Positions 1 through 12,174 are shown, counted from the first letter of the stretch. The stretch: 64,000 nt of DNA from Ophioderma brevispina (GCA_023653785.1 JAMKCH010007259.1:1-64000), one strand, 5' to 3'. Program-made: numbers and translations. The notes: generated from the sequence alone by a model not told the origin.

Positions 1-40
1 GAAAAACACGAAAAAATACACTTAAAAAAATTTGAACTAT

Positions 41-150
41 TTTGACCTTTGACCTTAAACATGGTCAAGTGAAGGGGTCATATTTGACTTTATATTGACC
101 TCTCATCAAGTCCTACACGATGGGCTAAAAGGATTTCTATTTGGTCAGTG
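41..150. repeat. TGACCTTTGACCT-bearing dispersed repeat, copy 1
   Basis: This stretch aligns by eye to 2995-3115. Both share the opening TTTTGACCTTTGACC, then GGGGTCATATT, then TCATCAAGTCCT, then TTTCTATTTG. The block at 43-55 is a perfect direct repeat of TGACCT with a 1-base spacer, the DR1 form bound by some nuclear receptors. Binding is not implied by sequence alone. A weaker third match lies at 3235-3300. Confidence 0.6.
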
Positions 151-883
151 CAAATTTACCACATCACATCTTCTTTTTCTTCTTTTTGCGTCTGAGAGCA
201 GCTAAATGCATAAAGTTTGGTAGAATCAGCTCACTGTTGACTGGCTGGGAATTGACATTCTATCCTCGTTACATATTATGTTCAAGGTGAAACATGTCCG
301 TACGTGGACGGTTTCTAACAGGTGGGAGATCTGTCAAAGGTGTGATAAGTGAATTGGTCTGGTCTTGGAGTATCTAGCCAGGCAGTGTTTTCCGTGTCTG
401 TAGATTGTTGAATGGAGAGCGGAGAGTTTAGCAGCGTTCCGACAGAAAGGTTCGACGAGAGCGCAATCTCTTGTTGCCGAGCTGGTGTGATTCTTTGATT
501 TATGCAATAACAGGCAACAGATGTTTGTTGTCCCACAGATCCTTGTTAACCAGATTACGGTGTCCATGTTCTCTCCGAAGCAATACAAGCGCAATCCCTT
601 AAAGCACTGGTAGAAACTCTGATGGAGTGGGACGGTAAGGACCCAAAACGTAATGGTTCTCATGGTCGCTCGTTGAGGTACTATGTCCAGGATCTTTGTG
701 TGAGAGCTATTGCACCAGCTGGGGAGGCATCTAAATTACAGCGCTGTCCACCAGAGCCAGTGGCGGTTGGTGCATAGGTGATGTGCTAGTACCCCCAGGA
801 AGACCAGCAAGGCGGTACAGGTGGATATTCCTCGAGGATACCTTTGCACGTACTGAACTCAAGATCCCCTCCAACATGCCGTG

Positions 884-1850
884 CTGGGGCCCATGTGGAT
901 TTTGTATGGGAAGCTAGTCTATAGTGGCATGGGTTTATTTGGCTATTCCTAATGGGGGCCCATGTGGGTTGGAAATGGGTAACCCATGATGGTTTTATGC
1001 CTCATGGGGCCCTTGTGGGTTTTGTATGGGGCATGGTGGACATGGTATCATGTGGTCTACTCCTGATGGTCCCCATGTAGGCAACCCCTTTAAGGGTGTT
1101 TATTGGGCTTACTTGTGTTGGGCCCATGTGGGATTAATCTAGGGCTACCCACATTGGTTTGACCCAAGTTATTGTCATGGGGCCCACTTGGCTGGTTTTC
1201 ACGTGGGTTACATGGGCTTACGTGGGCATGGGGATTACATGGGCTTTCTAAATGGGGCCATGTAGTTTTTCAATTGGTAACTGATAGGCTTCTTTACTTG
1301 GGCTTTAAGTGGTTTCCCACATGGGGCCATTGTAGGTTTTCAATGGGTCAATGATTAGTTTCTTTTAATTCTCACGGTCGCACATCTGGGTATTTTGCTA
1401 CCATTATTCACTTAACTCCCCAAATCTGGAGTGAAACTTTGCATGGATTAATATGAGAAACTTATACTTTTCCGAAACTTCTTTCAGCTTTGACATGATG
1501 GATTAAATTTTTTGAAAGGTGATTGAGAGAATATCAACATGCACAACAATATAAGAAGTGGAATTGATTTGTACAAGGATTAGTCTGCTCTTCAGATATA
1601 GAGTTGATCTTTCCTATTCAACACAGTAGTAATCTTTCACTCCAGTATTCAGAGGGAGGGGGAGGAATAGCCTATTTATGACACGACTGCGACCGTGAAA
1701 TTGGGCTTTAAGTGGGGTTCCTAAATGGGGCCATTTTAGGTTTTCATTTGGCCGGCTGAGTATATTTACTCATATGCAAGCAGTCAATGGGCATTTCCAG
1801 GGCTCCCCATTTTGAGCCCAGTTGTGGGTAAATGTTTATTTTCTCATTCT
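884..1850. repeat. Degenerate GGGCCCATGTGG tandem array (left arm)
   Basis: GGGGCCCATGTGGGTTTT-like units recur with irregular spacing across this stretch, with variants such as GGGCCATTGTAGGTTTTCAATGGG. The array is interrupted at 1371-1698 by a separate TIR element. An inverted set of the same motif appears at 2225-2335, so the whole of 884-2335 resembles a foldback element with tandem-repeat arms. Unit length varies too much to give a single period by eye. Confidence 0.7.
1371..1698. mobile_element. Non-autonomous TIR element (MITE) inside the array
   Basis: The element begins with TCACGGTCGCA (1372-1382) and ends with its exact reverse complement TGCGACCGTGA (1688-1698). It is flanked by AATT on both sides (1367-1370 and 1699-1702). 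The array repeat around 1289-1320 reads straight through from TTCTTTA to CTTGGGCTTTAAGTGG without it and acts as a paralogous empty site. No coding potential is visible. The superfamily is not clear; the 11-base TIR and 4-base duplication are what can be seen. Confidence 0.75.
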
Positions 1851-1989
1851 TTTGTATCAAATAATTATCCTAACTTTATTTAATATTGTCCACTAAACTC
1901 ATCCCTGTCGATAATACGGCCATAACATACAATTTAATCATATTTAACTTCAACAATCCTTTAAATAATTAATTTGATCAATTTGGCAG

Positions 1990-2075
1990 TATACAGTGGC
2001 GACCTTGGATAGAGCATCAGACTTAAGATCGTGAGGTCCCGTTCGAATCCAACCAAGGTAAGTATACATATTTGT
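1990..2075 (+). repeat. tRNA-like sequence, probable SINE head
   Basis: GAGCATCAGACTTAAGATC followed by CGTTCGAATCC resembles the D-stem to T-loop part of a lysine-type tRNA with its B box. The A-box side (AGTGGCGACCTTGG) is poor and the acceptor arms do not pair. It is therefore a decayed tRNA-derived element rather than a working tRNA gene. It lies between the two arms of the GGGCCCATGTGG repeat. Confidence 0.45.
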
Positions 2076-2224
2076 GCCAGTTAGTATAGGATGAAATGAT
2101 GCTAATGCTAGGTGGAAGTAAAACAATATCCCAACCGTTATTAGAACTCTTGTTTTTTCTTTAATTAGCAGAATACTTAGGCCGGCCCCGATTACATGCA
2201 TCCAGTTTCAGCTTGCCCACTTAG

Positions 2225-2335
2225 GACCCATTTGTATCCCGACGACAAAAACAGGTGGGCCCCAGGTGGGAAGCCAATGAGGGGCCCAGAAAGTAGCCCA
2301 CAAAGACCCACGTGGGGGCCCATTCACATTGTTGG
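2225..2335. repeat. GGGCCC repeat, inverted arm
   Basis: Read on the minus strand this gives GGGCCCCCACGTGGGTC and GGGGCCCACCTG, matching the units of the 884-1850 array in opposite orientation. It closes a possible foldback structure around 1850-2225. Confidence 0.5.
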
Positions 2336-2870
2336 AGGGGATGCTGCCGATAAGTAAGACGGAGGGTCAAGCTTCAATCCCGGAATGTTTGTATAGGATC
2401 CTTTGGCAGAGTCGCCCATTGATTTTGATATAGCTGGCCGATATGTCTTTGGTGTTTGACGGATGCAGTAAGCGGGTGTCTTGGCTTCATCAGCTTGAGC
2501 TCCAGTTTTTTGAGATATGCTGAAATAGGCCATGTCTAAGTAAGTTTACTTTCTACTTTCATCCAGTTTCTGTCGCCGAAGTGAAAGAACAATACGTCAG
2601 CGTAACCATATTGTCTAGATTTATTTGTTTGAGGTAAGTCGCTGATATACAGGTGAGCATGGTAAGCCACACGGATCCTTTGTGGGACTCCGTTCCTCAG
2701 ACGATGCCGCGACGCCATCACTGGTCTTGAGACAACGTGCGGTTTGCAAGCATTTACATATAAATTGTACAAGGTGACAATCCGGATAGCCTTGAGAAGC
2801 TTGAGTGTCGACCCTGGTGCCACACAGTTTCATATCCTGCAGTAGGCCCACCAAGCTGACTCCTCCTTAC
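2330..2870 (-). pseudogene. Non-LTR retrotransposon reverse transcriptase fragment
   Basis: The minus strand encodes, across two or three frames, RT landmarks in the right order. These are PDCHLVQFICKCLQ, then RLRNGVPQ (the conserved GxPQGSVL block, broken after PQ), then LYISDLPQT, then QYGYADVL (the YADD catalytic box with the second Asp lost), then WMKVESKLT. Residues resembling the post-catalytic GxxYLGVTLD block follow in another frame near 2350-2400. Frameshifts and the YADV change show it is dead. The style is that of Jockey/CR1-like elements. The piece at 55268-55390 could be the C-terminal end of the same family. Confidence 0.75.
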
Positions 2871-2994
2871 AAAAAGTATAGGATGAGTTTGATCTTAGTG
2901 ACCCCATATGATCCCAGAGGGTCTCAAGGCAATTCTTTTGCGTAAGTTACACAATCATGTTACATACTGCAGGGAGTGATGTTGAAGGGTAAGT

Positions 2995-3115
2995 CTTTTG
3001 ACCTTTGACCTCTAAACCATGGGTCTAGTGTGGGGTCATATTAACCGTTCATCAGTCCTCCAGGAAGGCTGAATATTTTCTATTTGACCTTGTTTTTAAA
3101 TTGTACCCACACAGT
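2995..3115. repeat. TGACCTTTGACCT-bearing dispersed repeat, copy 2
   Basis: Second copy of the repeat at 41-150, with the same perfect DR1 block at 2999-3011 and the same following blocks. Several indels separate the copies. Confidence 0.6.
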
Positions 3116-3299
3116 AAGGAGTTTGACCTTCCTGCCTCTAGATTGACCTTTCGACCCATACCTTCTGTAGAAGGGGCTTAAGCAATTAAGTCATTTCAAC
3201 GCATTAACACGAATCTTTCACATTATCTGTAGAGTTATGATGGAAGGGTAACATAATTTGCATATTTGACCTTTAACCCCTAAAGCATACGTCATATGA

Positions 3300-5610
3300 C
3301 AAAGTCCGTAATTACCTTTTTTTGGGGGGTTATTGTTTGACATAATCTCAACGAATTATTATTCATGGTTACGTCTTGTGACGCCCTGCGCGTTTCCCCT
3401 ATTGTGACCTTTGACATCGATCTGGTCATGTCGCAAGTTCGAGTTCGTGTACTTGTTCTTTTTATCAAGTTTGGTCCAATATCGGATGTTAGATGTCTAA
3501 TAAGATATTGCAATGTTGCCGACAGAAAACCATGAGAAACAATGCTTTCGGCTACTCCGACAGGGCATACAACAGCCCGCAGTTTAACAAACAGTGAATG
3601 AAAACCAAATCAGTTTAAAAATCATAGAAACCCTCTCCTTTCCCCGGTGTTACTCTAGTCCTTTTTGAATAGAGTTCGTTTTTGTAGGGCACCATGATAG
3701 CTGGAAGGCACACTTAATAGCGTTTGTTAGGTTTTTGTTTTGTCTGCTGTATGGATATATGACTGTTTGGCGGTTATAATGTATTCTCTCGTCCACAATT
3801 TTACCAAACGTGACTTGACCAAAAACCACCAAAGTCTGAATTTGATACACTTGGTATGTCGGTAGTGGTGGCCACAAGTATGTATCATGCCAATCATTTG
3901 TTCAATATGTTGTTCCATTTGGTTTGTGGTTAGTATAGACTGTGAATCAATAAGGCGTCCCACAACTTATACTTCTTTGAAATTGAGCGCGGAAAGTCCG
4001 AGAACCGCCAAAAGTTATAGGTTTCTTTCCGTAACACGAACCTCTAATAACGATAAAATAAAATACGTCACTTGGCCCTTTATGCCATTTCCATTCTACC
4101 GTTTTTACAGTTAATTTTGAATGTCGTTGTTTCAAGAAGGAATAGGGGATATCTGGCGTCATGGAGGCTAGCTGGTCCAAGGTCAGATGCTCCACGACGG
4201 GGTGGGTCCTTCACTAAATCTATTTCGGCTTTGCTTGGTGGTGGCATGGCTTGGGGCGATAATAGTGCCCAAACATTTAAATAACCGAAATTATGATGCC
4301 GAAACAGATAGGCCCAGTATCCATACTTGGTGTTTAACAATTGTGGGATCTCAGAGTAGTTAACCGTTAGTTTTCCGAAGTAGTAGCTGGATGCGTGTCT
4401 CGTTGCGGTGGAGGTAATGCTGACTAGCTTTCGTCCCGTGAGGGAACAGACTGGCTATCAAATTGTCAAATGTCGCTGACTTTAAGAAAGTAACGTTCTG
4501 TAGTAAGCAGTGCGCTGTATACTTTGACACGAGAAGTTTCATCAGTTTGCGGCTGATTAGTTTTCTGTTACTTATCCTACGGTTCTTTAGAAGCATAGTG
4601 ACGATGGGTGGGTTTTAAACTTTTCAAATCCAGGCCGTAGGTTTTAGCTGTTCTTCAAGCATCACGGCAACTCGCAGCGAATCAACCTAAACAAAATACA
4701 ACTAAACCTAAGCCTAACGTGCACTTATATGGAACAGCCGGCAACTATATTTTTTTACAAACCACATCCTTAATGATATGATTTCACAATTTATTGACAA
4801 GATCATGACATAAGGCATTGTTTACCACACCAGCTTATTCGTCCACCAAACTCATGCAGTTCCCACTGTAACCGAGATGTCGTTGACTTTACCTCCCGCT
4901 ATGTCGCATATTGAATGTAAACTGAAAATACATCTAGTAATTTGTGTGGATGCATTTTTTATAGATTTGGGGAAATGTATTCATTTCTTTCACCTTCTGA
5001 CATGTTGACAAGTCTTAAATTTGCTAATTTCATTCTTGGAATGACGTGTTTTGATAGCAAGATTTCAATTGTTCGAATATACCGTTGATCGCCAGGAGTC
5101 CTTTCAGGAAAAGGTTATTGCACAGCCTACAAGAGCTGGTTCCCTTTAGAGATGATTGTACAATGCAAACAGAAAGCCGGCTTTTTTTTAAAACAAAAAA
5201 AGTTGAAAACTTTCCACTCCTACTTATAAAACGTGCAGAATCATATACGTTTTACAATGTGGCTACAGACAGTGGGAGGGGGATCATTGTTTTGGGTCAG
5301 ATGGCGCATCTTCATTTTATAGGTCACGGTAGCGACCCCCACCCGCCCCCGAAATCTCCTTCTGTCCATTAACATAAGTAAAAGTTACACAAGTTATGTA
5401 AGCATAGAACCGCTTTGAAATATGTAAAACTTTTACCTAAATTCAGTAAAGATTTTACATAATTCGGTAAAATTCAAATGAACAAGTTAGTAGATTCGCT
5501 TACTATGGTGTTGTGTTTTTTTCTATGTGCGACATTTCTGACTGCTTTAATGTTGAGAATCCATAACTTTAATTCCTTTACTGTCGAAGACTATGAAATA
5601 CATAAGTGAT
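3300..5610. other. No gene recognised
   Basis: Short open frames occur on both strands but overlap one another and show no family motif. No splice-bounded exon or repeat structure was recognised. The minus-strand part next to the 2330-2870 RT fragment could hold its missing upstream domains, but nothing readable was seen. Confidence 0.4.
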
Positions 5611-5970
5611 TTTTGACTTTCTCTGAAGATTCAACATAATAAAGAGAGCCACAGAGTTTTGACAAAAAATGAACACGATAAAATGCAACTCAACTTTATA
5701 GCAGTGCGAGAGAAGGTCTCTGTGTAACGTCCTAAACGAGTGGCATAGGTTCAAGTCAAGTTACGAAAGGCAGAAGGGAAATTGAATCTTTGGTAATTTT
5801 TTTTCTGCAGAATTTTGTTACAGAATGTTCCAAAGTAGTGAAAGTGCGGCACATACAGAGTAAACTATGTATATTTGACTTCTCTGAAGATTCAACATAT
5901 ACAGAGAGAAGCATAAGGGCAATTAGAATCTCTATAATTTTGGTTTTTCTGCTAATTTTTGTTTAAGCAT
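5611..5970. repeat. Direct repeat of about 260 bases, second unit truncated
   Basis: TTTGACTTTCTCTGAAGATT at about 5611 recurs as TTTGACTTCTCTGAAGATTC at about 5875. In both units a GCAGAAGGG/GCATAAGGG block is followed by ATTGAATCT/ATTAGAATCT and then a TTTTCTGC stretch. The second unit ends early, near 5970. Confidence 0.55.
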
Positions 5971-8900
5971 GCCATAGAGTGTGGGGTCGGGGGATGGACG
6001 TGGGAGAAGAGACTACTCGATGTGGGTGAGGAGGAGGGAGGGGAGAAGGGGTGAACAGAACCTGGGGTAGGGGCTAAGTGGGAAGTCCAAAAGCTCGAAT
6101 GAAACAGTACAGCGGTGCGGGATACAGTCGAACAGACTAGGACGTAAGCATCAGCAAAAGGCAGCTCACAAAGTGAGCGTGGGGGGGGGGTGGCAGGAAG
6201 CGTAATGTCCTGATAATGCGCCATTTATTTATCCTGGTGATCTTGTACTAAGAGACCTTTGTGGTGCAGTTCGATTCACCGTTGGGACCCTTTGGAAAAC
6301 ATACAAAGTCTATTTTTAAACTTAACTTACTCTTTCATCTTAACTGTACTCCTCAATGACAAGACTGAAGTCTTTGATTCTTAGGTAACCGCAAACAGGT
6401 TAAACTGCTGTGTGCTACCCGAACTCCAGCGTTACAATTTCCTATTCACGGAAACCCATCAGTGCAGTCCAAGTGGATAGTCCTAGTAAAATATAAATAT
6501 TTATAGTTATTATTGGCTGATTGAAGCTACTTATGATTCATTCATTCATTTCATATATGTTATTTTATATTCTGACAAAGTTTTCTATAATAAATAGCAA
6601 CACTCGTGAGTATGTTCACATGCATTTTTTTAAAACGTGATATGATGTGAAAAACAGGATGAAAAAGTTACATATATATCTTATTCCAACACGTTCAAAC
6701 GTCCACCATGAAAAGAACGTGAGCGGTTAATTATTTTATTACCATATCGAGGAAAGCATATATGCATACCCCCGGCGCCTTATATTTTCTTGAGATTGAG
6801 TTACTAGCAATATTGTTTTTCGCTATTAACAATCCTTCGGCATCCGTATTCCCATGCCAAACTTGTCTAAAACTGTTGATAGTCATATTTTGTATTCAAC
6901 CTGCGTCATATTTTCGCGGAAATTTTAAACCGGTGTGGAATAACCACCGCACCATAGGGGCCTAAGAGATACTTTGAGATTAGAAATTCCCGTAATTTGT
7001 TCTGTATTGTTTGCCGAACAACTATCATGACTACTAAGAACATATGACTGAAACTACTTGGTACTCTTGATTAGTAAATAAGCTTAAATAGAGTCGAATG
7101 ATCTTCCCCTAAGAGATCCAAATTGGAAGGGTAAGCTTTCGACACTCTATCGAATGCCATCATCAAAGTTCCTAATGATGAAATAATGCTAGAAATAATG
7201 CATTTTATCATATCATAGGGGGCGCACATACGCAACGAAGTTTTTTTATTTCGCATCCAACATTGTACCCGAGACTACATAGTTGTTTGACCCATACAAA
7301 TTGTCTCTTATTTTTCAAAATTTAAAAGCAGTGCGACACAATTTTGACAACTGATATAGTCGGGACATGACGAGCTACTAATCTGGCAAAAATCAACAAA
7401 TCCAATTGCGGGAATCTTGCAGATAGGCCTATAAAGTCATAATTTGTATGTTATAGCGCCCTCTATGCCCATTCTCCATAGTAAGAGGTGTACTAGATTT
7501 TTTAAGAAATCCTATTTTGCCTGCATATAATTTTCGTAAAATTTACACAGAATTGTAATTATGTACTAATATTCCAAATCGTTGTTAAAAGTGTGTCCCC
7601 GCTGTTATTTTTTGGTTTTCATTATGGTTTTGCAAATAAATGAGACTTTCAAACACTGCGATAGCGCAAAGTCGAATACAGTTCCCTTGCATCAAGTTCC
7701 AGTAAGCCGATTCTGTTGCATCAACTTTGTACCATGCCAAATATTTTTTCTGTAATGCAACACTGCTATCTCATATGACCACGGACGGAACCTACATGCA
7801 ATATCCACCCCATGGAAATTTAAAAACTCTCACATAATTTAAACTCCCTGATCCCTATCGCACCGCATTTCTTGATGGCTAATTACACCATATATTCATT
7901 TAATACCCAGTTAAAATGCAGCTTCCAATATTTTTAATATTTTAATATTGTTATTTTTTTCCCTTCCTCTCTCTTCTTATTGTTTTTTTACTATTTTACT
8001 GATTGGTTTAAAAAATCTTGAAGTTCTATTTTTGACCAGTCGGCGGGGTAGTACCCGGAGGTAAAGGGGCCCGCAAGAAAATATCAAAACTCGTCATGAA
8101 GCAAAGTTCGAAGTGCAATAGCTGCCATGTGCCGTGTGTCATCGTGTGTTGGTATTGAATCACAGGACAAACTGAGTATTATCACATTCACTTATTTAAC
8201 TTAATTTTGGACAACTGCAAGAGATTAATCTTTAATTTTAAGACTGCTAAGCGATTAATTGATGTCGTGCCACCATGTCGCTGGCCACCATCCACTGTTC
8301 ACACATGACATAGGTTTTTGGTGGATTTTACGAGCATGTGGGTTAGCACTCGCATACAACTGCTTGCTTAGAGATATGAACTGACAGGTGGGGGGTACCG
8401 CAACCACATTTGTTTAATAATCTTAGCAAAATCAGGCCATTTTCATTCAAGTATACATGTTTTTTCCACATAGTGAAAGCGGTTGTAGTTTGAGTTCATT
8501 TCAGTTGTGTTTTTGGATCTCATTGCTGGAAGTTTTCTTTACTTACAATTATTACCTGGGTATGTAGTGAAATCCCGCCAACATACTGGTTGTGATTTGA
8601 GCAGTGGTTTACCCCAGTGCTACATTAAAGAGACTGATGCACATTTTTCCAGAAAGAAGCGCCCGTTTTTTTCGACCGGGTGGTTTTACATATTTGAAAG
8701 GTTTACCATGTACTAGATCATACCTGAAGTTAATAAGCCCAACTCCGCCGTCTTTTGTATCGATATGATTTAGTAATTTCTGTCTCTGCACGCCCATGAA
8801 TGCAAATCATGGTTTTTCTATCAGACGATTACATAGTAGCAGTTCAAAACACAGTGTGCGGTTTCTCTTTTGTACTTGTTATCCAATAAAACCTTCGACC

Positions 8901-10090
8901 CGTTCTCGGTTGTTCTAACCGCTCAAGTGCACTTGAAAATGCGTAAAATCCCCCCTAAAAAACCCCTCCTATCACTTTAGTGAGTGACGTGACCGCGCAC
9001 AAATGGTACGCGCACGAAGGTTTTACACATGTTAATTGTAAGTTACAAATAAAATAAAACATATTGGGCCTCTTCACCCACAACCTCTCTGTGAAAATGC
9101 AAAGCAGTCTGCAGAAACCGCTGCAATCCTTACTCTGAATGTATACGTCGTAGATGCTTCTTCATGTGATATCTGGGCCAATTAAAGAAACGAAACAAAT
9201 AAACTTTAAATCAAACGAATGCAAACCAAAACACAAACGGCTACCTTTTTCAAAAATTATATCACCAGCCGAAATTTGACAATAAAAATAACCATCTGTA
9301 TCTAAGCCTGCAGTGATTATAACTTCCTTTAATTTGTTAAGAATACGAAGGGAAAAGAGAGCTTACTTGTTTTCACTGTAAGAAACTCGTATCCCGGCGA
9401 GAGGGATCTCCCTACAGCTTAATATTGACCAATCATTCCCAGCATGCAAACAAATGACGTCACCAAGCAAAACCTAAGCATGGCCGGAATTTTTCAAAGA
9501 ATATTTTTTGATGAGCCATCCTGCACCTACTAAGCCGCCACCACACCAACACGATCAATAATACCTGGCAAAGAACAAATTAGAAATTGGAAACACACAA
9601 ACAATAGAAAACAACAATACCAACTTGTCGGATTTGCCCAACGGGCAAAAATATTAAATTTGAGTAACTTTTTTCGTACATGACAGGAGATAACTTAATT
9701 TGGGACAGATTTTTCGACCATCTTCTAGTTCGCTTGAGTGAAGCCAAGTTTTTAATCATTTTAACTACATGTTGCCTTAAATCGAGGTTTAAAAGCCGAT
9801 TTATTTTCGACATTACGGCCAGATATCTAAATGCTAAATAACCTGAGTTTTAAATGGTAGCCAGGGCCACTACTGCATGATTATTTTTGTGTGTGTGGTG
9901 TGGGAGGTGGGGACTGTTTTTTTTTCAAAAGAGGCCTTTTTTGTAAAAGTGGACCTAACCCCCTTAAATGGTCCTTTTCGACTTTAGTAAATTTTAGTCT
10001 CGAAACGTGGGCTCTCTAAGTGTTCTTTTTCTAAATTTCTTTGACTTTTAATCACAATTTCAGCAAAATCAGTGGACTTTGCAGATTTTT
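5970..10090. other. No gene recognised
   Basis: AT-rich noncoding sequence with short unsupported frames. The stretch near 8690-8760 belongs to a dispersed repeat also seen near 32535 and 56985. No exon, RNA gene or complete element was recognised. Confidence 0.4.
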
Positions 10091-10523
10091 TTTGAAGGGG
10101 GTGGTGGTGGGTGCGACTGCCAACCTACCCCCGCTGCGGGGCCTGAAGTAGCCGATCCTTTTTATGAGACTGTCATTATTACTAAACATAAGCACCAACC
10201 ACCATTGACAGCCTTACTTCATAAAAAGTTATGATTTTTTTTATGTCTGCTGGCTTTATCTGGGCATTCAGCTAGCTGTAATCAAGGATATTACGCTGAA
10301 CACTGACACCACAGATAGCACGCCGGGTTTTACAGAACAGTCCAACATTTTCTCCGACAACAGGGGAGTACCCTCATCGGAATAGACTGTAGCGAGGTCT
10401 TTGTCATGGCTCATCTGGCCCACGTCCTTTTCAGATGCCCCATGGGGATAGCAGTAATGATTTTTTCACACGGTCCTACTGGCGCGTTGAACCAGGGCCT
10501 TCTGACCAGAGCAAAGACCTTAA
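10090..10523. repeat. Local duplication unit, copy 1
   Basis: Aligns to 10665-11110. Shared blocks include GGTGGTGGGTGCGACTGC, ATGAGACTGTCATTATTAC, ATCTGGGCATTCAGCTAGC, GCACGCCGGG and AGACTGTAGCGAGGTC. The copies differ by many one- to four-base indels. Copy 1 ends at TTAA (10520-10523), where the piggyBac-type MITE begins. Confidence 0.8.
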
Positions 10524-10643
10524 AAGTGCAACGAGAGATTTTTGAGGCACCCCAATATTGTGTCATAATAGTATTTCATATAGATTAGACACTCAATATA
10601 TCTCTTGCCTTTTAATTCGCTAGAGAAATGTCTTAAAAGAGAG

Positions 10644-10679
10644 AAAAAAAAAAAAAAAAAAAAAGGGGGGGGGGGGGGG
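10644..10679. repeat. A(21)G(15) homopolymer junction
   Basis: Twenty-one A then fifteen G join the MITE interior to the second copy of the 10090 repeat. In the continuation at about 11390 the same GAGAGAAAAAA is followed by TGCGATTTGG. The run therefore replaces normal sequence at a join. Confidence 0.8.
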
Positions 10680-11110
10680 TGGTGGGTGCGACTGCAACCC
10701 CCGCGTGCGGGCCTGAATGTAGCCAATCCTTTATATGAGACTGTCATTATTACCTAAAATAGCCCAACCACCTAAAAGTTGGTGATCTGATTGACAGCCT
10801 TTACTTCATAAAAAGTTATGAATTTTTTATGTCTGGCTTATCTGGGCATTCAGCTAGCTGTAATCAAGGAGATTACGCTGACAACTGAGCGCCACAGATA
10901 GCACGCCGGGGTTTACAGAACAGTCCATTTTCTCCGACAACAGGGGATTACCCTATCGGAATAGACTGTAGCGAGGTCTTTGTCATGGCTCATCTGCCCC
11001 GCGTCTTTCAGATGCAACCATGGGGAGAGCAGGTAATTGATTTTTCACGGTCCTACTGAGCTTTGAACCCAGGACCTTCTGCACTAGAGGCAAATACCTT
11101 AGCCACTGTG
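10665..11110. repeat. Local duplication unit, copy 2
   Basis: Copy of 10090-10523. It differs in continuing past the MITE insertion site into CTTAGCCACTGTGATATC instead of the MITE, so it is the unoccupied version of the locus. Confidence 0.8.
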
Positions 11111-11112
11111 AT
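11046..11112 (-). repeat. tRNA-derived SINE-like head (minus strand)
   Basis: On the minus strand CAGTGGCTAAGG (A-box side, 11097-11108) is followed about 30 bases on by GGGTTCAAAG (B-box side, 11061-11070). The spacing is that of a tRNA promoter. The equivalent part of the first copy is altered by the MITE insertion. A decayed element rather than a functional tRNA. Confidence 0.5.
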
Positions 11113-11294
11113 ATCAAAAAGAAAGCTAGAAATGTAAGCTTCAGGTATCATCGACTACACTATAATCACGCATTCTGTGGGATTGTCACATTTTTGCTCC
11201 CGATATTATCATACAAATCGTTGAAGCATTAGCAAGAAGCGGGTGTTTTGGGTGGTATGCCTCTTTCATGGATTTCTTTCGTAGAAGTGTTGTG
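11101..11294. repeat. 195-base direct duplicate, copy 1
   Basis: Nearly identical to 11629-11819 (CACTGTGATATCAAAAAGAA through to GTAGAAGTGTTGTGA). Copy 1 stops at an A(23) run (11295-11317). Copy 2 continues as GTTGTGAATAGAAATAG into the LINE coding end. Confidence 0.85.
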
Positions 11295-11628
11295 AAAAAA
11301 AAAAAAAAAAAAAAAAATTTCATATAGATTAGACACTCAATAGAGCTCTTGCCTTGTATTTCGCTAGAGAAATGTCTTAAAAGAGAGAAAAAATGCGATT
11401 TGGATTTGTCTGTATTTCAATGTAAAACATACGCTGAATTTCGTATTTGCTCCTATACGAAATTATAAATTTCACAATTTTTGTACCAAGGAATATTTCT
11501 CAGCTTAATCCTTTCAGATGGGGATATTTTTGATGGAAAGCTTTACATGAGGGCAAAAATCAGTACTTTTGATTTTTAAGGGACACCCGATATGTGAAAT
11601 CTCTTGTTGCACCTTTAACCACTGTGCC

Positions 11629-12174
11629 ACTGTGATATCAAAAAGAAAGCTAGAAATGTAAGCTTCAGGTATCATCGACTACACTATAATCACACATTCT
11701 GTGGGATTGTCACATTTTTGCTCCCGATATTATCATACAAATCGTTGAAGCATTAGCAAGAAGCGGGTGTTTTGGGTGGTATGCCTCTTTCATGGATTTC
11801 TTTCGTAGAAGTGTTGTGAATAGAAATAGATTTCTGCACTGGGGTGCACGGACTAATTCTTTTCTCAATTCTGTATTTGTTGCCTTTCCTAGACTATGGG
11901 AAAGTATTCCTGTTGATATTCGTAATGCTGATTCTTTATATCAATTCAAGTCATTATGTAAGCAGCATTTTCTTATTAACTGATGTTTATCCGCTTGCTT
12001 ATTCATCTGCCAATGTATTTTTGCTATATTTGTGTATGCACGTATATCCTTATTTTGCACAGGAAAGAAATCCACAGCATTGTGTTTGGGCTGTGTAGCC
12101 CATTTTTCTTTCCCGAGTTACTATTTTGCCTCATGCTTTAATTAGTAACTCAAATAAATATTATTATTATTATG
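11629..12174 (+). pseudogene. LINE 3' end: RT C-terminus, 3' UTR and ATT tail
   Basis: The frame ending at 11983 reads RTNSFLNSVFVAFPRLWESI then PVDIRNADSLYQFKSL. This is the typical C-terminal block of CR1/Jockey-group ORF2 proteins, where residues such as RLWNSLP and DIR are conserved. A short 3' UTR of about 190 bases follows and ends in AAATAAATATTATTATTATT at 12150-12174, a microsatellite tail typical of such LINEs. The upstream RT core is absent, so this is a 5'-truncated copy. Its 5' part is the region duplicated at 11101-11294. Confidence 0.75.

Larger units (their letters stand above)
10520..11618. mobile_element. piggyBac-type MITE, copy 1 (split by a duplication)
   Basis: The left end is TTAA then AAGTGCAACGAGAGATTT (10520 onward). 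The right end is AAATCTCTTGTTGCACCT then TTAA (to 11618). This gives inverted termini of roughly 18 bases and a TTAA target duplication, the signature of piggyBac insertions. The MITE proper is about 10520-10643 plus 11318-11618; a foreign block (10644-11317) bounded by poly(A) runs splits it. In the second duplication copy the same site reads CCTTAGCCACTG with no element, an empty site. Other copies lie at 32826-33115 and 43271-43618. No coding frame. Confidence 0.75.

Noticed and set aside
5952..6224. Proline/serine-rich 90-codon minus-strand frame
   Set aside because: Low-complexity purine-rich plus strand explains the composition; no splice or homology support.
8609..8797. Minus-strand frame with GGVGLINFRYD, reminiscent of a Tx1/L1 C-terminal block
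   Set aside because: The stretch belongs to a dispersed repeat also near 32535 and 56985, whose other copies do not keep this frame. The resemblance is too short to trust.
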